Part shown: positions 43,804-56,235 of the stretch, one piece after another
How positions within the stretch are numbered: position 1 is the stretch's first letter
How the letters are laid out: each line of letters opens with the position of its first letter
Assembly (NCBI RefSeq): GCF_041146795.1
Contig: NC_135173.1
Coordinates: 68,425,251-68,489,250, forward strand
From: Maylandia zebra
Lineage: Eukaryota > Chordata > Actinopteri > Cichliformes > Cichlidae
Direction of reading: 5' to 3'
Length of the DNA stretch: 64,000 nt
Program-made: the position numbers and the translations under genes
The notes under the pieces: generated by a model
What the model was told of the DNA's origin: nothing
Databases searched by the model: none
Seen by the model: the letters and a program-made list of their open reading frames with translations, nothing else

Positions 43804-44824
43804 GGAGAGCGACCCGGTTCACTTCGCGGTTAGCACATAACCCACAGCGGCTCATCCAGGTGTGCAAAAAATTGGCACACCAGCACGTGATCTGTAGTGG
43901 GCGTGACCGCCGGCACCTGCTGCAGGTAACACTGTGTTTCCGCGTGTCTCTGCCTGCAGGTCTATAACGTTAGAAAGTACACGCAGTATCGCAGTACATG
44001 TAACGCACACCTGTCTGCCAGGTGCGCGTTAGATTAGACTGAAAACACGTTTAACGCTCAGCTCGTGACGTCATAAATACTATAAACACTTACAGGAACG
44101 TTTGAGGCTCGTTGGTCTCAGTTTTGCTGCAGGGTTTGAATTCCTGCGTGAAGTGGATCAAATGAAACGTCACCTTCAGGTGATTCACGTCAGGTGAGCA
44201 GCGCTAGCAGGAAGCCAACTTTGCTCTGAGCGGCTGAAAGAGAAAAACCCGACAATAAACTAACCGAGCCTGAGCGGGTCAAAGGTCACGCAGGGTTAAA
44301 GTTCCCGCGGTGAATCTGTTTCCCCCGCTGCTGTTGGTCTAAAACAACCCGCTGAGCTCCGGGTTCATCGCCGCGGAGCACGAAAACCTAAAAGTCTGAA
44401 CTTAGTGAGCGTGCTGCGCGCTCACAGGCTAGCAGGTAAACAACCAAAGAGTGTGAGCGCGCAGAGAGTAACCCCACCCCGACACGCTCAAACCGCCGGC
44501 CCGCGAAAAGCCAAAGAACAAACACACATTTCACTACAAACTACGACCGCATATCACCGTAAATACTGCCTCACACCGTGTTACTTACTGATCATTAAAA
44601 CTGTGATAAACACACCAAAGGTTTTAGAAAGATTCGGGTTGATGTACATGAAAACACACACGTAATTTTTTTATTGGCTGTAAACTTTTTCTTTTTATTC
44701 TTCTTCAGACAAAAGCTTCTTACTAAAACATGATGCAGGCACATGTGAACCGACCGCCTTTCAAACTCTTCCAGGCTTTGACATCAAAATTCATTAAATT
44801 ACAACAAAACAGGGTACATAAGTG

Positions 44825-44826
<2 letters not shown>

Positions 44827-44873
<47 letters not shown>
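44827..44873 (+). repeat. (CA)n microsatellite
   Basis: About 23 CA units in the presumed nedd1 3' UTR. Confidence 0.95.
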
Positions 44874-44876
<3 letters not shown>

Positions 44877-44935
44877 CATGTTGGACCATCTGACGTCAGG
44901 ATGGGAGGAGGCAGCCAGAACGAGGCTCCAGACGG

Positions 44936-47900
44936 TCAGTAGTTGGCCCTGAGCCGGCGGTTCTCCTCCCTCAGCCTCTCGATCTCCTCCACCAGAGACT
45001 CGTTGACGGAGTATTTCTCTATCAGACTGTGGATCTCAGTCTGAAACACAAACACAGAATCATAAAAAACCAGAAAGTCACATCTGACCATCAGAGGAAA
45101 GCTCGGACGAATCTGTCGTACCAACTGGATGTAAAACTGTCGGATCATCTCCACCTGGAGGTTGATGATGTCTTTGTGACAGGCGTTCCTGAGGAGGAGA
45201 AGCTTGTTCATGTCCCGCTGCCATAAAAGCTCAAAAACACCAAATCAACCCGCCTCTGAAAATAGTCCCCACAAAAAGGCTAGCTGATTTTTCTCTGAAG
45301 AGAGGTCAGAGGTCAGACTGACCTGAACTCCTCCAGAGTTTCGTGGATCATGTTCTGGATGAAGTGGATCTGCAGGGAGGTGAGGGGAGCAGCTCCGGCC
45401 TGTCCAACCACGTCGGCGATGTTCTGAGAAAGAGACGAGGAAACGGCAGCCGACAGAGCCGGACCTGAAGGCAGAGGAAACATCGGAATCTCCCACACAA
45501 GCAGCTGACCCTGAACTCAGCGTCCAATTCACAAGCCTATTCCTACAGAGTCCCACAAACAGTGAACTAACCACGGTGATATCGGACCTTAGTGGGAATT
45601 GAACCCTCAGAACTGCTGCTGCCCGACTCTACCTGCTGCTGCAGATGTGGTGGGTGGAGCTCCGTGGACAGGTGAGTCGTAGCTCAGGTGAGCCTGAATG
45701 CCATTGGCTCTCCGGAGGCTGGGCTCTGGCGTGAAGAAGGGCGGGGCCAGCTGACTGTGATTGGCTGACTGTGACATAGGGGGCGTGGACTGACTCTGTG
45801 TCTCCAGACTGGAACAGCTGACTTTGTCAGACTGAGACAGATCAAAGTTCAGTTAGGTGGACCTGCGTTGTCACAGGTGTAGAGGTTAAAGGTTAAAGGT
45901 CATCACCTTTCTGGCATCACACAGTTCTCCAGCTACAGCGGTGTTTGGCTCCTCCTCTTTGATAGCCGGAGGGGTCTGGAAGACTGACAGCGGGCTGTAG
46001 CACCTCCCCGCCGAGGCTGCGAGCGGCGTTCCCAGTGGCGTCTTCCTGTGAGAGCTGGGACCTGCGTGAGAGTCTGAAGCACAGTGCAGACATTCTTTAA
46101 CCTCCAGGTGACCTCACCTGGACCTTTAGGCATTTTAAATGGGCGTTGAACTTGAACTCTGACCTTCTCTGACTGGAGAGAAGATGTCCAGGCTGGCCCG
46201 GCCTGTTAGCTGCTGACCCTCCCCATCTCTAGACATCACCTCCGAAGTGGTAACTAAGGAAAAAGAAACACAGCGTCAGGATTGGTCCGACGGCAGCGTC
46301 GCTTCAAATGCATCTGGTGACCACCTCTCGTACCCTGTCCTCGTCCAAATGGGGTGTTCGCGGTGGTCCCGTGGGTGAGCGGGTCTGGAAGAAGAAGGAG
46401 AAGCACGACTGAAATGGATTCAGTTAGAGGTGATAACAGAGAACGGCTGTGAAGGTTCTCAGTCATCCAGGTCATCGCAGTCAAAGGAGCTTGCAAAGAA
46501 AAGCGTCTGGACTTCTTTAAGTTACTTGAAGACGTTTCTCAGATGAGAGCTGAAACGTCTTCAAGCAGCTTAAAGAAGTCCAGACGCTTTTCTTTGAAAG
46601 CTCCTTTGACTACAGAGAACGCTGCGATTTACAAAAACAAGGCAACGTTAGTGAATGCAGCATCAGATTTCAGCCAATCACAGGCTGCCTCTGACCTTCG
46701 CGAGCGGGAGAGAAGATGTCCAGACTGTTTCGTCCCACGCTACTGAACTGCTCCGCCCCCTGCTGGCCTTCAGCTTCCCGACACATCCCGTCCACAGCAG
46801 CGCCTCCTGCTGAACACGTGCTGTAATTATGGCTTTATCATCATCAGACAGGACAACCGTGATTGGCCACACTGCCACAGGAGCTTCAAGCTCACAGTTG
46901 CCTTATTTATCTGTGTGGGAAAAACAAAACGCGCACACTCGCGTTCACAGTGACCTACAGCGTGAAACCCACCTGTGTTTGTCACCTGTCTGTTGGGGGC
47001 AGGGCCTGTGCTGGCGGTGGGATCTGGTTGGCTGCTGGGGAGCTTGGTGGAGGATCTCTTAGAGCTGGAAGTTTTTGAGGAGCCAATTTTACTGGACTGA
47101 GACAAGAAAGAGAGAAAATAACCCTGCAGGTTTGGACACACTGAAGGAAAAATTGATATTATTCCCATCTTCCGTCTGAGAGTCCCGAGGATAGTACTTT
47201 GTGTTTGCTGGCGTTGCTCTGGAAGCGCAGGCAGGTCACTGAGGTTTTATGGGCCACTGTGATCCTGGTGGGGGAACTGGAGTTTCTCAGGTCGTACTGG
47301 TAGATCTTCCCGTGAGTGGACCCGACCACCAGCCCAGTACCGTCCAGAGTGAAGTCCACAGCTGTCAGAGGACTGTCCACGCGGATGGACCTCAGGACGC
47401 TGGAGATGCAGACGAACACGCCGTTAAACACAAAGTGGAACAGATTTTATCCACAGACAAAGAGTGGGCTTCAGCTCATGCTGCCTTCTTATTGATGCTT
47501 TGCTTTGGTTCTGGACTGCTGGACAGAAAGTTTTATATTAACATAGGATAAAACACGATGAGACTCATTTTAAAGTCTAGAAGTCTTCTGCAGTCTCCTG
47601 AAAGGAAGACAGGTGAAAAACTACACCTCCTCAGAGCCCGGCTCATTCTCAATGAGCTCGAGAGCGCCCTCTATGGAACAGGAGCTCCACAGAGGGCGTG
47701 ACAGCCTTGTGACCGAGCAGGGACGTGCAGAACAGAGCGATCGGACTCACATCTTGCTGGCGGTGTCGTAGCAGACGATCTTCTTGTCCAGGCCGACGCT
47801 GACGACCAGCAGGTCGCTGGTGGGCGAGAAGGCCAGGCCGGAGCCTGGGGCCTTGTGGGCGCCGTCAAACACGTGCAGCTCCTTCTGGGTGTTGGAGTCC

Positions 47901-49538
47901 CACAGCACCACCGTTCCGCTGTCAGACACGCTGCCCAGCAGGGAGCGCTTCACCGTGGACAACCTCAGGTCGTGGATGGGCTGGAGATCAACAGATTATC
48001 AAGCAGTAATACCAAACATTCCTCTGCTGTCTTTTAGTTACAGTCTTTACATACACAGACTGAACAGAGTGAAGCATAAAAACGGAGCTCCTCCTCCACT
48101 CTCCGGTTAACTCTGAGCCTGCAGAGTTCTTCTTTTATTAAAGACTTTATATAACGTGATGAGGTGAGGTAAATAAACTGAAAGCACACCTCCACCTTTT
48201 GGCTGCTCCCTCACTACAGTCATATCACCAACTCACAGCTCACCTGAGCGGCTGCACATGAGCAGCTTCAAAGAAAATCTTTAAAAGAAAAACGATATGA
48301 AAGTGGAGGTCTGACCTGGTTGCTGCCGTGGCCGAACGGCCTGCTGGATAGGTTGGTGGTCAGACTATGGAGGACTAGGTCGCCGCTGGTGGAGCCGGAG
48401 GCGACATAGCTGTCGTTGGCATTAAAGGACACGCAAGTCACCTCCTCCTTATGGTCCTGAGAGAAAAGGAGGCCATGTTTATCCCGCTCAGAGGTAAAGG
48501 AACCCGGAGGTGGCGTGAGGTCCTACCTTGAGGGAGCGGTGCAGTCTCTTGGTCTTCAGGTCCCAGATGTGCACGCAGTGATCGAGACCTCCGCTGACCA
48601 GAAACTGAGACGAGGAGCTGAGACACACCCGGGTCTGCTTTTTCTGAACACGGGTACAAACCAGCACCGTTACACTTCACAGAGGCCGAAGAGCTCTCAG
48701 TGAGATACTTACCAGACTGACTCGGCTTTCTAAAACTACACAGCGTAACTAAAATTTTTAGTTTCCCTCTTTTCCCTGAAACCTAAACTTCACTAAAACA
48801 CCTGGGAGAACAGCTGGTATCATATTTCTAAAGCTCAGTGTTTTGGGAACTGAAGGAGAATTTGGACCCAGAGACAAACAATAACGTCTTAGGCTTTATT
48901 CTTCTTTTACCCCTCTGCAGTCTTTAAAGAGCTGAGACTCACCCCGTCGGCCAGCTCCACCACCGGCACAGGAGTCGACTTGAGGCTGGAAACGACCAGC
49001 TTGTCCCCACTGCTGCTGGCGCTGACCAGGTACTGGTCTGAGAGAACTGGTCAAGGCTGATTCACAGATCTAAAGGTGATTTATGCTGCTCACTCTGACA
49101 GGGCAGCTCTGCATGATTCATAGTTTAAAATAAGCTTTCTTTGTCTCATATTGTTCATGACCTGTCTGAAAGAAGCTGCTTTAGCTCCTCCCCCTTTAAG
49201 ACATTTTATTGTGATTGGCTGCCCCTTGAAATTAAACCGCCAACTGAGATCATAAACTCATCAGGAAGTGCTTACTGAGCTCAGGGTGACCAAAGATGTG
49301 TATACAATCAGACAGAGGAGTCGCCCCCTGCTGGACATGACAAAGACAGCAGATTTCCATCTTTCATATCCCGGCTGTGGTGACTTAGTGACAGCAGGAT
49401 ACTGTTGGAGCTCCAGCAGGCCTGAGCAACAGGGTGGCTTGTGCTGTGTGGGTTAAACTGCTCCACTGGCGCCATGGAAACCGCATCCCAGATCTTCACG
49501 CAGTCTCCGGTCGACACCAGCCGTGTCACCTCCTCCAT
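44936..49538 (-). CDS. nedd1: NEDD1, gamma-tubulin ring complex targeting factor
   Basis: WD40 protein that anchors the gamma-tubulin ring complex to centrosomes and spindles. Exons on the minus strand: 49403-49538, 48943-49037, 48527-48643, 48316-48456, 47751-47980, 47198-47399, 46973-47096, 46696-46809, 46334-46384, 46164-46253, 45907-46073, 45633-45831, 45323-45464, 45122-45188, 44936-45040; 1980 bp, 659 aa (human 660). Residues 1-307 are the propeller (LVSASSSGDKLVVSS, VSGGLDHCVHIWDLK, KRSLLGSVSDSG, GKIYQYDLR, AHKTSVTCLRF). The middle is disordered with Ser/Pro phosphosites and two SLDIFSP blocks. The C-terminus (LTSLQIHFIQNMIHETLEEF, ACHKDIINLQVEMI, YSVNESLVEEIERLREENRR) is the gamma-tubulin-binding coiled coil. 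The ATG follows an acceptor, so the 5' UTR is split, probably with an exon at 50300-50400. Confidence 0.96.
46164..46253 (-). repeat. nedd1: Duplicated SLDIFSP exon of nedd1 (second copy)
   Basis: Encodes MSRDGEGQQLTGRASLDIFSP then VRE. It parallels the exon at 46696-46809 (MCREAEGQQ, then SLDIFSPARE), and both end GAA-G in phase 1 with GTCAG donors. Human NEDD1 has a single comparable SLGDMFSP site, so this looks like an in-frame exon duplication in the fish lineage. Confidence 0.75.
46480..46610. repeat. Long palindrome in a nedd1 intron
   Basis: Arms 46480-46537 and 46553-46610 (58 bp each, one or two mismatches) around a 15-bp loop. Core AAGCGTCTGGACTTCTTTAA pairs with TTAAAGAAGTCCAGACGCTT. 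The sequence is a foldback repeat element I associate with teleost genomes. RNA from either strand would form a near-perfect hairpin. Confidence 0.9.
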
Positions 49539-49699
49539 GGTAACAGCTGGAGAAAATAAACACATGCACAGAGAGTTGTATCGTCGCAGGCCGTCACTGT
49601 TAGTTTTACAGCTCATCATTGGTTTTGTCAAACTTGCACAAACAACATAATTGTAAAGTTTTCCATTAAACAATGATCAGAACTACATGACTATAGAAG

Positions 49700-50590
49700 G
49701 GAAAGGAAAAACCTGCGATATAAACACAGGAAGATGGATCGGATTTACATTTTACTTTTTGGCTTTTAGAAACCGACAAAGCCAAAAATGTGCATGTCTA
49801 CTTTTCCCACTGAATTCAAAACTAGATTCTATTTAATTTATTTTCGATTGTGTTTATTTCCTTTACTGTTCAGCGCTCTGAAACCTGGTTTTAAAAAGTC
49901 TTATAGGAAGGTAGAGTTGAAAAGCTGGTGCAGTAACTCCAAGTATCAGGCAGTAAAAGTACACAGTGCTGAAGTATTTCTGTGGAACCTTCTATCGGAT
50001 GTTCGTAGTTTTTTGGTCTCTGTTGTAGTTTTTCTACACAGTTAACTGCAGGCAGACGGACACGTAAAGCTGAGTCTGACGCCTGTGAGGACTTTTAACG
50101 GCTCGCAGGCTGTTTTTGGTCCATCAAACAGAAATTTTATCGACTTTGCTCCGTTAACTTGAACCTGCAGCTACAGGTAGCTCATGCTAACCGACTAACA
50201 GCTTGACGGCTTTAAAGTTAACAAATAGTCGCGAGGCGAGCGGAAACTGCCGGGAATGTTTTCGCCTGACCCTCAGAGTCCTTAAGATTAACTATACTTA
50301 CCCAGAAAGAGTTTTTAATCACCGAAAAGTCGAAACTGAGTTTGTTTTGGAGGCGCCCGCAGCCAATGAACCGCCACTACGGAACACCAGGAGGGACAAA
50401 CGGTGGAAACGGGCTCGTACTTCCTGTGTTTGTGTTAAAGTCTAATCGAAATGTACTAAATATACAGTATCAAGGCAACAATTAAAGAAAAACACAGAAT
50501 AAAATATTTAATTTTTGTTATATTTTATATGAAGAAAATAGGAATATAAAAACGTGGCTTTATGAAGAAAAATAAAACAAAAACAAGTTT
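49700..50590. promoter_or_regulatory. nedd1: nedd1 upstream region and candidate first exon
   Basis: On the minus strand a candidate non-coding exon ends at CTTTCTGG|GTAAGTATA (donor near 50299-50307), fed by GC-richer sequence at 50340-50420. That would be the nedd1 transcription start. No coding content was seen. Confidence 0.4.
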
Positions 50591-50599
50591 AGTAAATAT

Positions 50600-52344
50600 T
50601 AGTGATGGGATTTCCGGCTCTTTTAGAGAACCGACTCTTCCGGCTCGACTCACTAAAAAGAGCCGGCTCTTTCGGCTCCCAACCGGATCTCAAATTCAAA
50701 TCAAATTCAAATTTTTATTTGTCACGTACACAGTCATACACAGTACGATATGTAGTGAAATGCTTGGACAACTGCTCGTGACCTAAAGAAAACAAAAAAG
50801 GAAAAGGCTATGAATAAGATAGGAAATAAATATGAAAAATTAAAAAGGGTAAATTTAACTAGGAAGGAATAAAATATAAATTAAGGTTAAAAATGAAATA
50901 ACTGTACAACACAAATTAGAATGAAGGGTAAATTTAACTGGGAAGAATAAGATAAAATATATAAATTAAAGTTGAAAATAAAATAACTGTACAACAAAAT
51001 ACACAATATAGAACTATATAAGAATGTATGAAGAAATATAAATAAATATATACACAATAACAGCAGCTGTACAAGTATTAACCGGAAATGAAGAATATAG
51101 TGACCAGTGTTGTGCAAAACCAAAGTCCAGAAAGTCCAGTGTGTGTGTAAGAACTGTATGTGTGGGTCAGTACTGTGTGGTGGTGTGATTGAGAGACCGT
51201 ATCGCCTGCGGGAAGAAGCTCCTCCTCAGTCTCTCTGTGTTGGTCTTCAGGGAGCGGAATCGCTTTCCTGACCTCAGCAGAGAGAACAGTCTGTTGTTGG
51301 GATGGGATCTTCAGGTTGTTTTGTTGCTTTAATTAATTTATTATTAACAACAATATGAATATATGCACAAAAGGAATTACTAATGTAAAAAAATGTTGTT
51401 TTATTTATATATGTTTATATATAAATATATATAAACGTAAAAACTCCAAAACACGTAAAAACTCCATAGCACATACAAACCCGGAAGCATGTACAAACTC
51501 CAAAACACGTACAAAACACAACACAAGTGCTCCAGGATGCTAGTGGCAGTGTTGAGCTTTTGTTACTTAGTGGCTACACAAGCCAGCAAGTACCAACGAC
51601 CTGATTTGGTGTGTGGTAGTAACAGGTAAATGTACTTTTTTTTAAAATTTATATGAATATATATGAGTGCTTGTGTATAAATACACAAACAATACACATA
51701 TGCTTTCAATTGTGTAATTTAAGTGATCTAGGTAGCTCTGTTTTGGAAGTTCAGTTAACGCTAGAAATGTGTTTTGGAGTTTATACGTGTTGTGTCTGTA
51801 GGGGCCACCGTAAATATATTTTTATTTATTCACTCCACATAAAATGTAATAAATAAATCATATAATACAAAAAACAACTATTTACATTTTAAACTTTTAA
51901 CTATTTAAATTTCAGCTTTTTCCTTTTAAACAAATTTAAAGTGGAACAACACAAAACACTGCAAACCACAACACAATTAAACATAAATTAAAATATGAAA
52001 ACTAAAAGAACATGCATATTCTCTGTCATATGGACCTGCATGAATAAACTTTCTGAATCCTTTATCATCTGCAACTGAAAATAGTTGTGGATGATTACTA
52101 TACCTTTCTAATGTTGTTGTCCCTGCCTCTCTTTCTCTCTCCCTCCCTCCCGCTCTGTTCCTGTGCTACTGCGAGTGTAACTACCACCCCTCCCCTCAGC
52201 GCAAGCACAAGGCTCGCGTGCGGAGTGAAGCGGGAAAAAGTGCGAGAGAGAGGGTGAGATAATGAAAAAAAACCCACGGCTCACGTCGTTCACTTCAAAG
52301 ATCGGGCTCTAAGAGCCGTTTCGTTCGCCAACGACACATCACTA
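50600..52344. mobile_element. hAT-like element between nedd1 and pclaf
   Basis: 1745 bp, TAGTGATGGGATTTCCGG at the left and AACGACACATCACTA at the right, with GAGCCGGCTCTTTCGGCTC-type subterminal repeats at both ends. A perfect 8-bp duplication GTAAATAT lies at 50592-50599 and 52345-52352. Inside, 50693 to about 51320 is a separate dispersed repeat (TTTTTATTTGTCACGTACAC to TCTGTTGTTGGGATGG). No transposase frame. Confidence 0.88.
50693..51320. repeat. Dispersed repeat nested in the hAT-like element
   Basis: Begins CAAATTCAAATCAAATTC and TTTATTTGTCACGTACACAG, includes CGGGAAGAAGCTCCTCCTCA and ends near GTCTGTTGTTGGGATGGG. I recall this as a very common teleost interspersed repeat; its class is uncertain. 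Confidence 0.5.
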
Positions 52345-52352
52345 GTAAATAT

Positions 52353-53040
52353 AAGTTTCTACCGCATAATTATAGTATTAGTATGAAATTCTTAAAGTGT
52401 TTTGGAATTATCTTAATTACTGATACCCTTATAGTTTATTGTATTTTTATTGTATATATTGTATAATTTATTGTTTAAAAAAGGCCAATAAAAAAATTGC
52501 TCAAATAAAATTCAATATGATCAAACCATAGAAAATGTAAAAAAAAAAAATACACAAAAAGGAGCTTGACTTTTTTTTTTTTAAAGATATATAGAAATTT
52601 TAAATTGAATTTTAAAAAAAAAGCAGAAAAAACAGAAAAATTTGAATGGAATACAGTAAAAATGAAGATAAAATATTAGTAAAAAATTATATACTAAAAT
52701 AAATTATTAAAGTAAAACAAACGACAAATGTAATTTGATAAACTGGCTTCATATGCAAAATATTTCAAATTCAGCAAAGAAAAAACAATAGTGTATTCAA
52801 GACGTTTCGGCAGTATTATACCCCATAATTGTATTACTATCATGAAATCTTTAACGTATTTCATTGTAATTTATTTACTAAAATCATTATAATTTATTGT
52901 GTAAACACAACCTATAAAAAACATTCATTTATATAAAAAATACAATATGACCAAAAAACAACTAATTGAAGTGAAAATTAAATAAATACAGCAGAACAAA
53001 AACTAAACATACTATAGTGTATTTCAGAAATTTCGACAGT
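52353..53040. repeat. AT-rich block with an internal duplication
   Basis: About 85% A+T. A unit at roughly 52365-52510 (CATAATTATAGTATTAGTAT, AAAGTGTTTTGGAATTA, TTATAGTTTATTGT) recurs diverged at roughly 52822-52960 (CATAATTGTATTACTATCAT and following). No coding content. Confidence 0.45.
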
Positions 53041-53550
53041 ATTTTTTATTGCAGTATTTACTACTCGTCTTAACAATGTTGATGTCAAAGTTTCCGCCAC
53101 TAAAAAAAATTGCCATTCATAAAATTTCAGGTTCAAGTTTTCACTTCATTCAAAATGTCAAGTTGTTAACGCTAGTTCCTCAGAAGTTTGAGTTAGTAAG
53201 GTGCAATTTGAAGATACATAATTTGAAGTTTTGTGATAATAGCCTGATAACTCAAACTTCTGATTACCAAGAAAATGTTCTGTTTCGTTATTTTTCTGCC
53301 AGTGGCTTAAACAATCATCCATACAGTGGAAGAATAAAATGGTGGGAGCTGCAGTTACACACATTCACCTATGAGGGGCAAACTTGTATTCCAGCTATTC
53401 GTGGAGTCTACCACTATAGAAGCAAGAGAAGAAGAAGTCTCCCGCCCCATCCGCCTGTTGGTTTTAAACCGAGGCGGGACGGTGCTCGGTTCACTGCGGT
53501 CCGCGGATTTCAGGTAGGAGTGTCGGCTTACTGTAAAACCCGCTGCCAAC

Positions 53551-55862
53551 ATGGTGAGGACAAAAGCCGATAGTGTGCCCGGATCATACAGAAAAGGTAC
53601 GGCAACAAGTTAAAGGCATTCAATCAGAATTTAGGTCTTTAAAGCTTGTTTGTACAAGAACACGTCTGTTTTGTAAGGTAGTCTGGCTGGCAGGCGGCGC
53701 TGAGCCAAAGCTGGTAAAATCATACAAATGTAGTCTCGAAGAAGAGTAGTTAACGTATTATATTTATTTTTTACACTAAAATAATTGAAAGAAGACTGTC
53801 AGATGAAGTTTGTGTGTAAATCCACCGCACGGCTTCCTAAAATCAGCCTCCCGCCAACACGGAGGCTGGTCTGCTGCCCTCTCGGGTTCTCCGGGAGAGG
53901 CGAAGATATTTAAATTAAAACATTTAATTGTCTTTTTATCATCGGAGTCAAAGGTTCTAGCTTAATGTTCTCATTCATCTCACGAGGTGTCATCTTTAAT
54001 GACCCTTTCCCAAAGTTTGTACGACGTTTACTGCAAACTGGCGCCAGTTTTGAGCGCCGCGGTGCGTCTTTGTGCGCACGCCTCACAAAAGTCCATTCGC
54101 ATATTAAATAATTAAGGCGTCTCTCTTTACCATAGATGCCACGCGTGTTACCGTCCATAATGCATGCATGTTTATTAAGTTCTGGGACCTTCTGGTGAAT
54201 TTGGCTTGCATTTCTTCCAACACCCAACGGATAAGAATTAAAATTTAGACCTGCTCTGCTTCCTTAAAGACCCAGTTTAAATGGCAGTGAACTGCTCTCA
54301 TTCACTCTGCAGCTATTTTAGGTTTTTAACAAGCTTTCTTTGAACTTTGATTTAACATTCTGCAAATGAGACTTTACTCTCTTTACGTTCATTTGGCTCA
54401 GCTTTGGTCCTCGGTGAACTTCTACTGGTTTCTTACTGGATCCTTCATAATCAGCTGGTTTCATGCATTTCATTTGCAGCTGTTGCAGCTTCTGCCCCCC
54501 GGAAGTCTCTGGGTGCCAGTTCATCCAACGCTGCCTCCAGCAGCCAGTCCCCCACACCTGGTCAGTCCTAGTTTCACCACACACACACACACACACACAC
54601 ACACTTCACGTACTGAGGCTGCTGTAATTGTTGTAACTTGCAGCAAAGAACAAATACACTGGTGGGAACCCCGTGTGTCCTCGTCCCACCCCGACCTGGC
54701 AGAAGGGCATCGGGGACTTTTTTGGCGGTCCCCCCAGGAAGATGGAGAAGGAGAACAGGCGGCCCCAGGAGGTGGAGGATGATGAAGAGGCCGGAGGCAG
54801 CGGGATGTCAAAAGCCAACAGGAAGTATGTGTTGTGCTTTATTTGAAACCTCTTCAGGGAACTTGTGTCCCAAACTCCTTTTAAAACACACACAAAATGA
54901 GAGCTGAAGCTCAGCCGAGGTTTGCTGCTGTGTGATGAGCCATTAGTTTCACCTCAGATTATTTCAGTGTGGAGCTGTACCTGCTGCTGTGATACGTGGG
55001 CCAGGCTAGTTTGATTCGCTAAAACACCAGCTGTGTGCTGCGTGAGATGCAACATTTGAATGAATGCTGTATGAAACGGAGGCCGGTGTCAACGGGAGCT
55101 GATGCTTTACCGTACCCAAAGAGCGTGATCCAGAGTTTGGATCGGCATGAAACTTTATATGGTCACTTATGGATCAGGAACCTCTCTGTTCAGTCACCCA
55201 TCAGAGGCCGGTTTCTGAGGGTTCACCGGAAACCTTCAGCAGAGTCTGCAGCGATCAAATGTAAAAACGCAGAGATGGAGTGCTTTTATTTTGAAAAATG
55301 AAAGCATTTTAACTCTGCAGGTTTGTTTTAAAAATTATATTCCCTCATGGTCATTGAATTAAAGCAAACGGCATCAAGTGGTACCAGGAAACTCAATGTC
55401 CAGTTTATTAGGAACACTGTAGCCATGCTTCTCAGCTGATTTTTGTCCCAAAAACACCTCAAATACAGCAGCTGACGATAATCTGATTATTTCTTTTTCT
55501 CAAATCGTTGCTTTTATAGCTTCAGACTCACCTGTCTGGACTGATCTGCAGCTCCTTGTAGGTCTTGAAAGTCATTAAAAGTTAAAAACTGATATTAAAT
55601 AGTTTTAAATCGATCAAAAGTGAGAAAGCTGTTTGGTTCAAACATGGGTGAGTAACTGATTGCTGCATGGATGATGCTAAAATCTGAGGAGAGGCCTCAA
55701 ACTCGCCGCTGACGCCGCTCGACTGAATGACAGATTTTACTTATTCAGGACGTGGCGTTTGTGTTCCAGCGCCCTGTGGGAAGTTTGACGCTGATGTTGA
55801 TCAGTTTGGTTTTTGTCCGCAGAGCCCGGCCGCTGCCCGCTGAGGATGAGGACGACGACTGA
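53551..55862 (+). CDS. pclaf: PCNA-associated factor (PAF15/KIAA0101)
   Basis: Intrinsically disordered PCNA clamp partner in replication and lesion bypass. Exons 53551-53596, 54480-54560, 54644-54824, 55823-55862; 348 bp, 115 aa (human 111). The first exon gives MVRTKADSVPGSYRK, including the lysine that is doubly monoubiquitinated with a second at APRKSLG in human. The PIP box is QKGIGDFF, inside NPVCPRPTPTWQKGIGDFF. A KEN degron follows (KMEKENRRPQ) for APC/C-driven turnover. The tail is acidic (AEDEDDD). Upstream, CCCGCCCC and GGCGGGAC (about 53440-53475) are GC/E2F-like, fitting S-phase expression, though that is inference. Polyadenylation signal AATAAA near 55990. It converges with fcsk. 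Confidence 0.96.
54577..54604 (+). repeat. (AC)n microsatellite
   Basis: About 14 AC units in the 83-bp intron between the second and third pclaf exons. Confidence 0.9.
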
Positions 55863-56235
55863 AGCCTGGATCAGTCCGACTGCTGATGTACATCTGTATA
55901 TAAATTCTGCTCAATTCACGTTGTATAGTTCAATGTTTTTTACCTACAGAATGTCTGTTTGAGATCATCTGGATTTTGTCTTTTTTACTAATAAAACTTG
56001 ACTGAAAACAAACTGAAGAACAAATATGGCCGTCTTTGGATGAGGACACGGACTCAAACAGTCCAAAACTGAGCTTTTATTTATTCTGCCAAGATACAGA
56101 TCAATGCTCCTGATTAATCAGTTTGATTAATAAAATCAGATTCCTACAAAACCAGAACACAAACTTTGAACACAGCTCTTCTTTGTCTCCTCTTCATCAC
56201 TGTTCATGATTGAAGCCGAGGAACGATGAGCGTTC

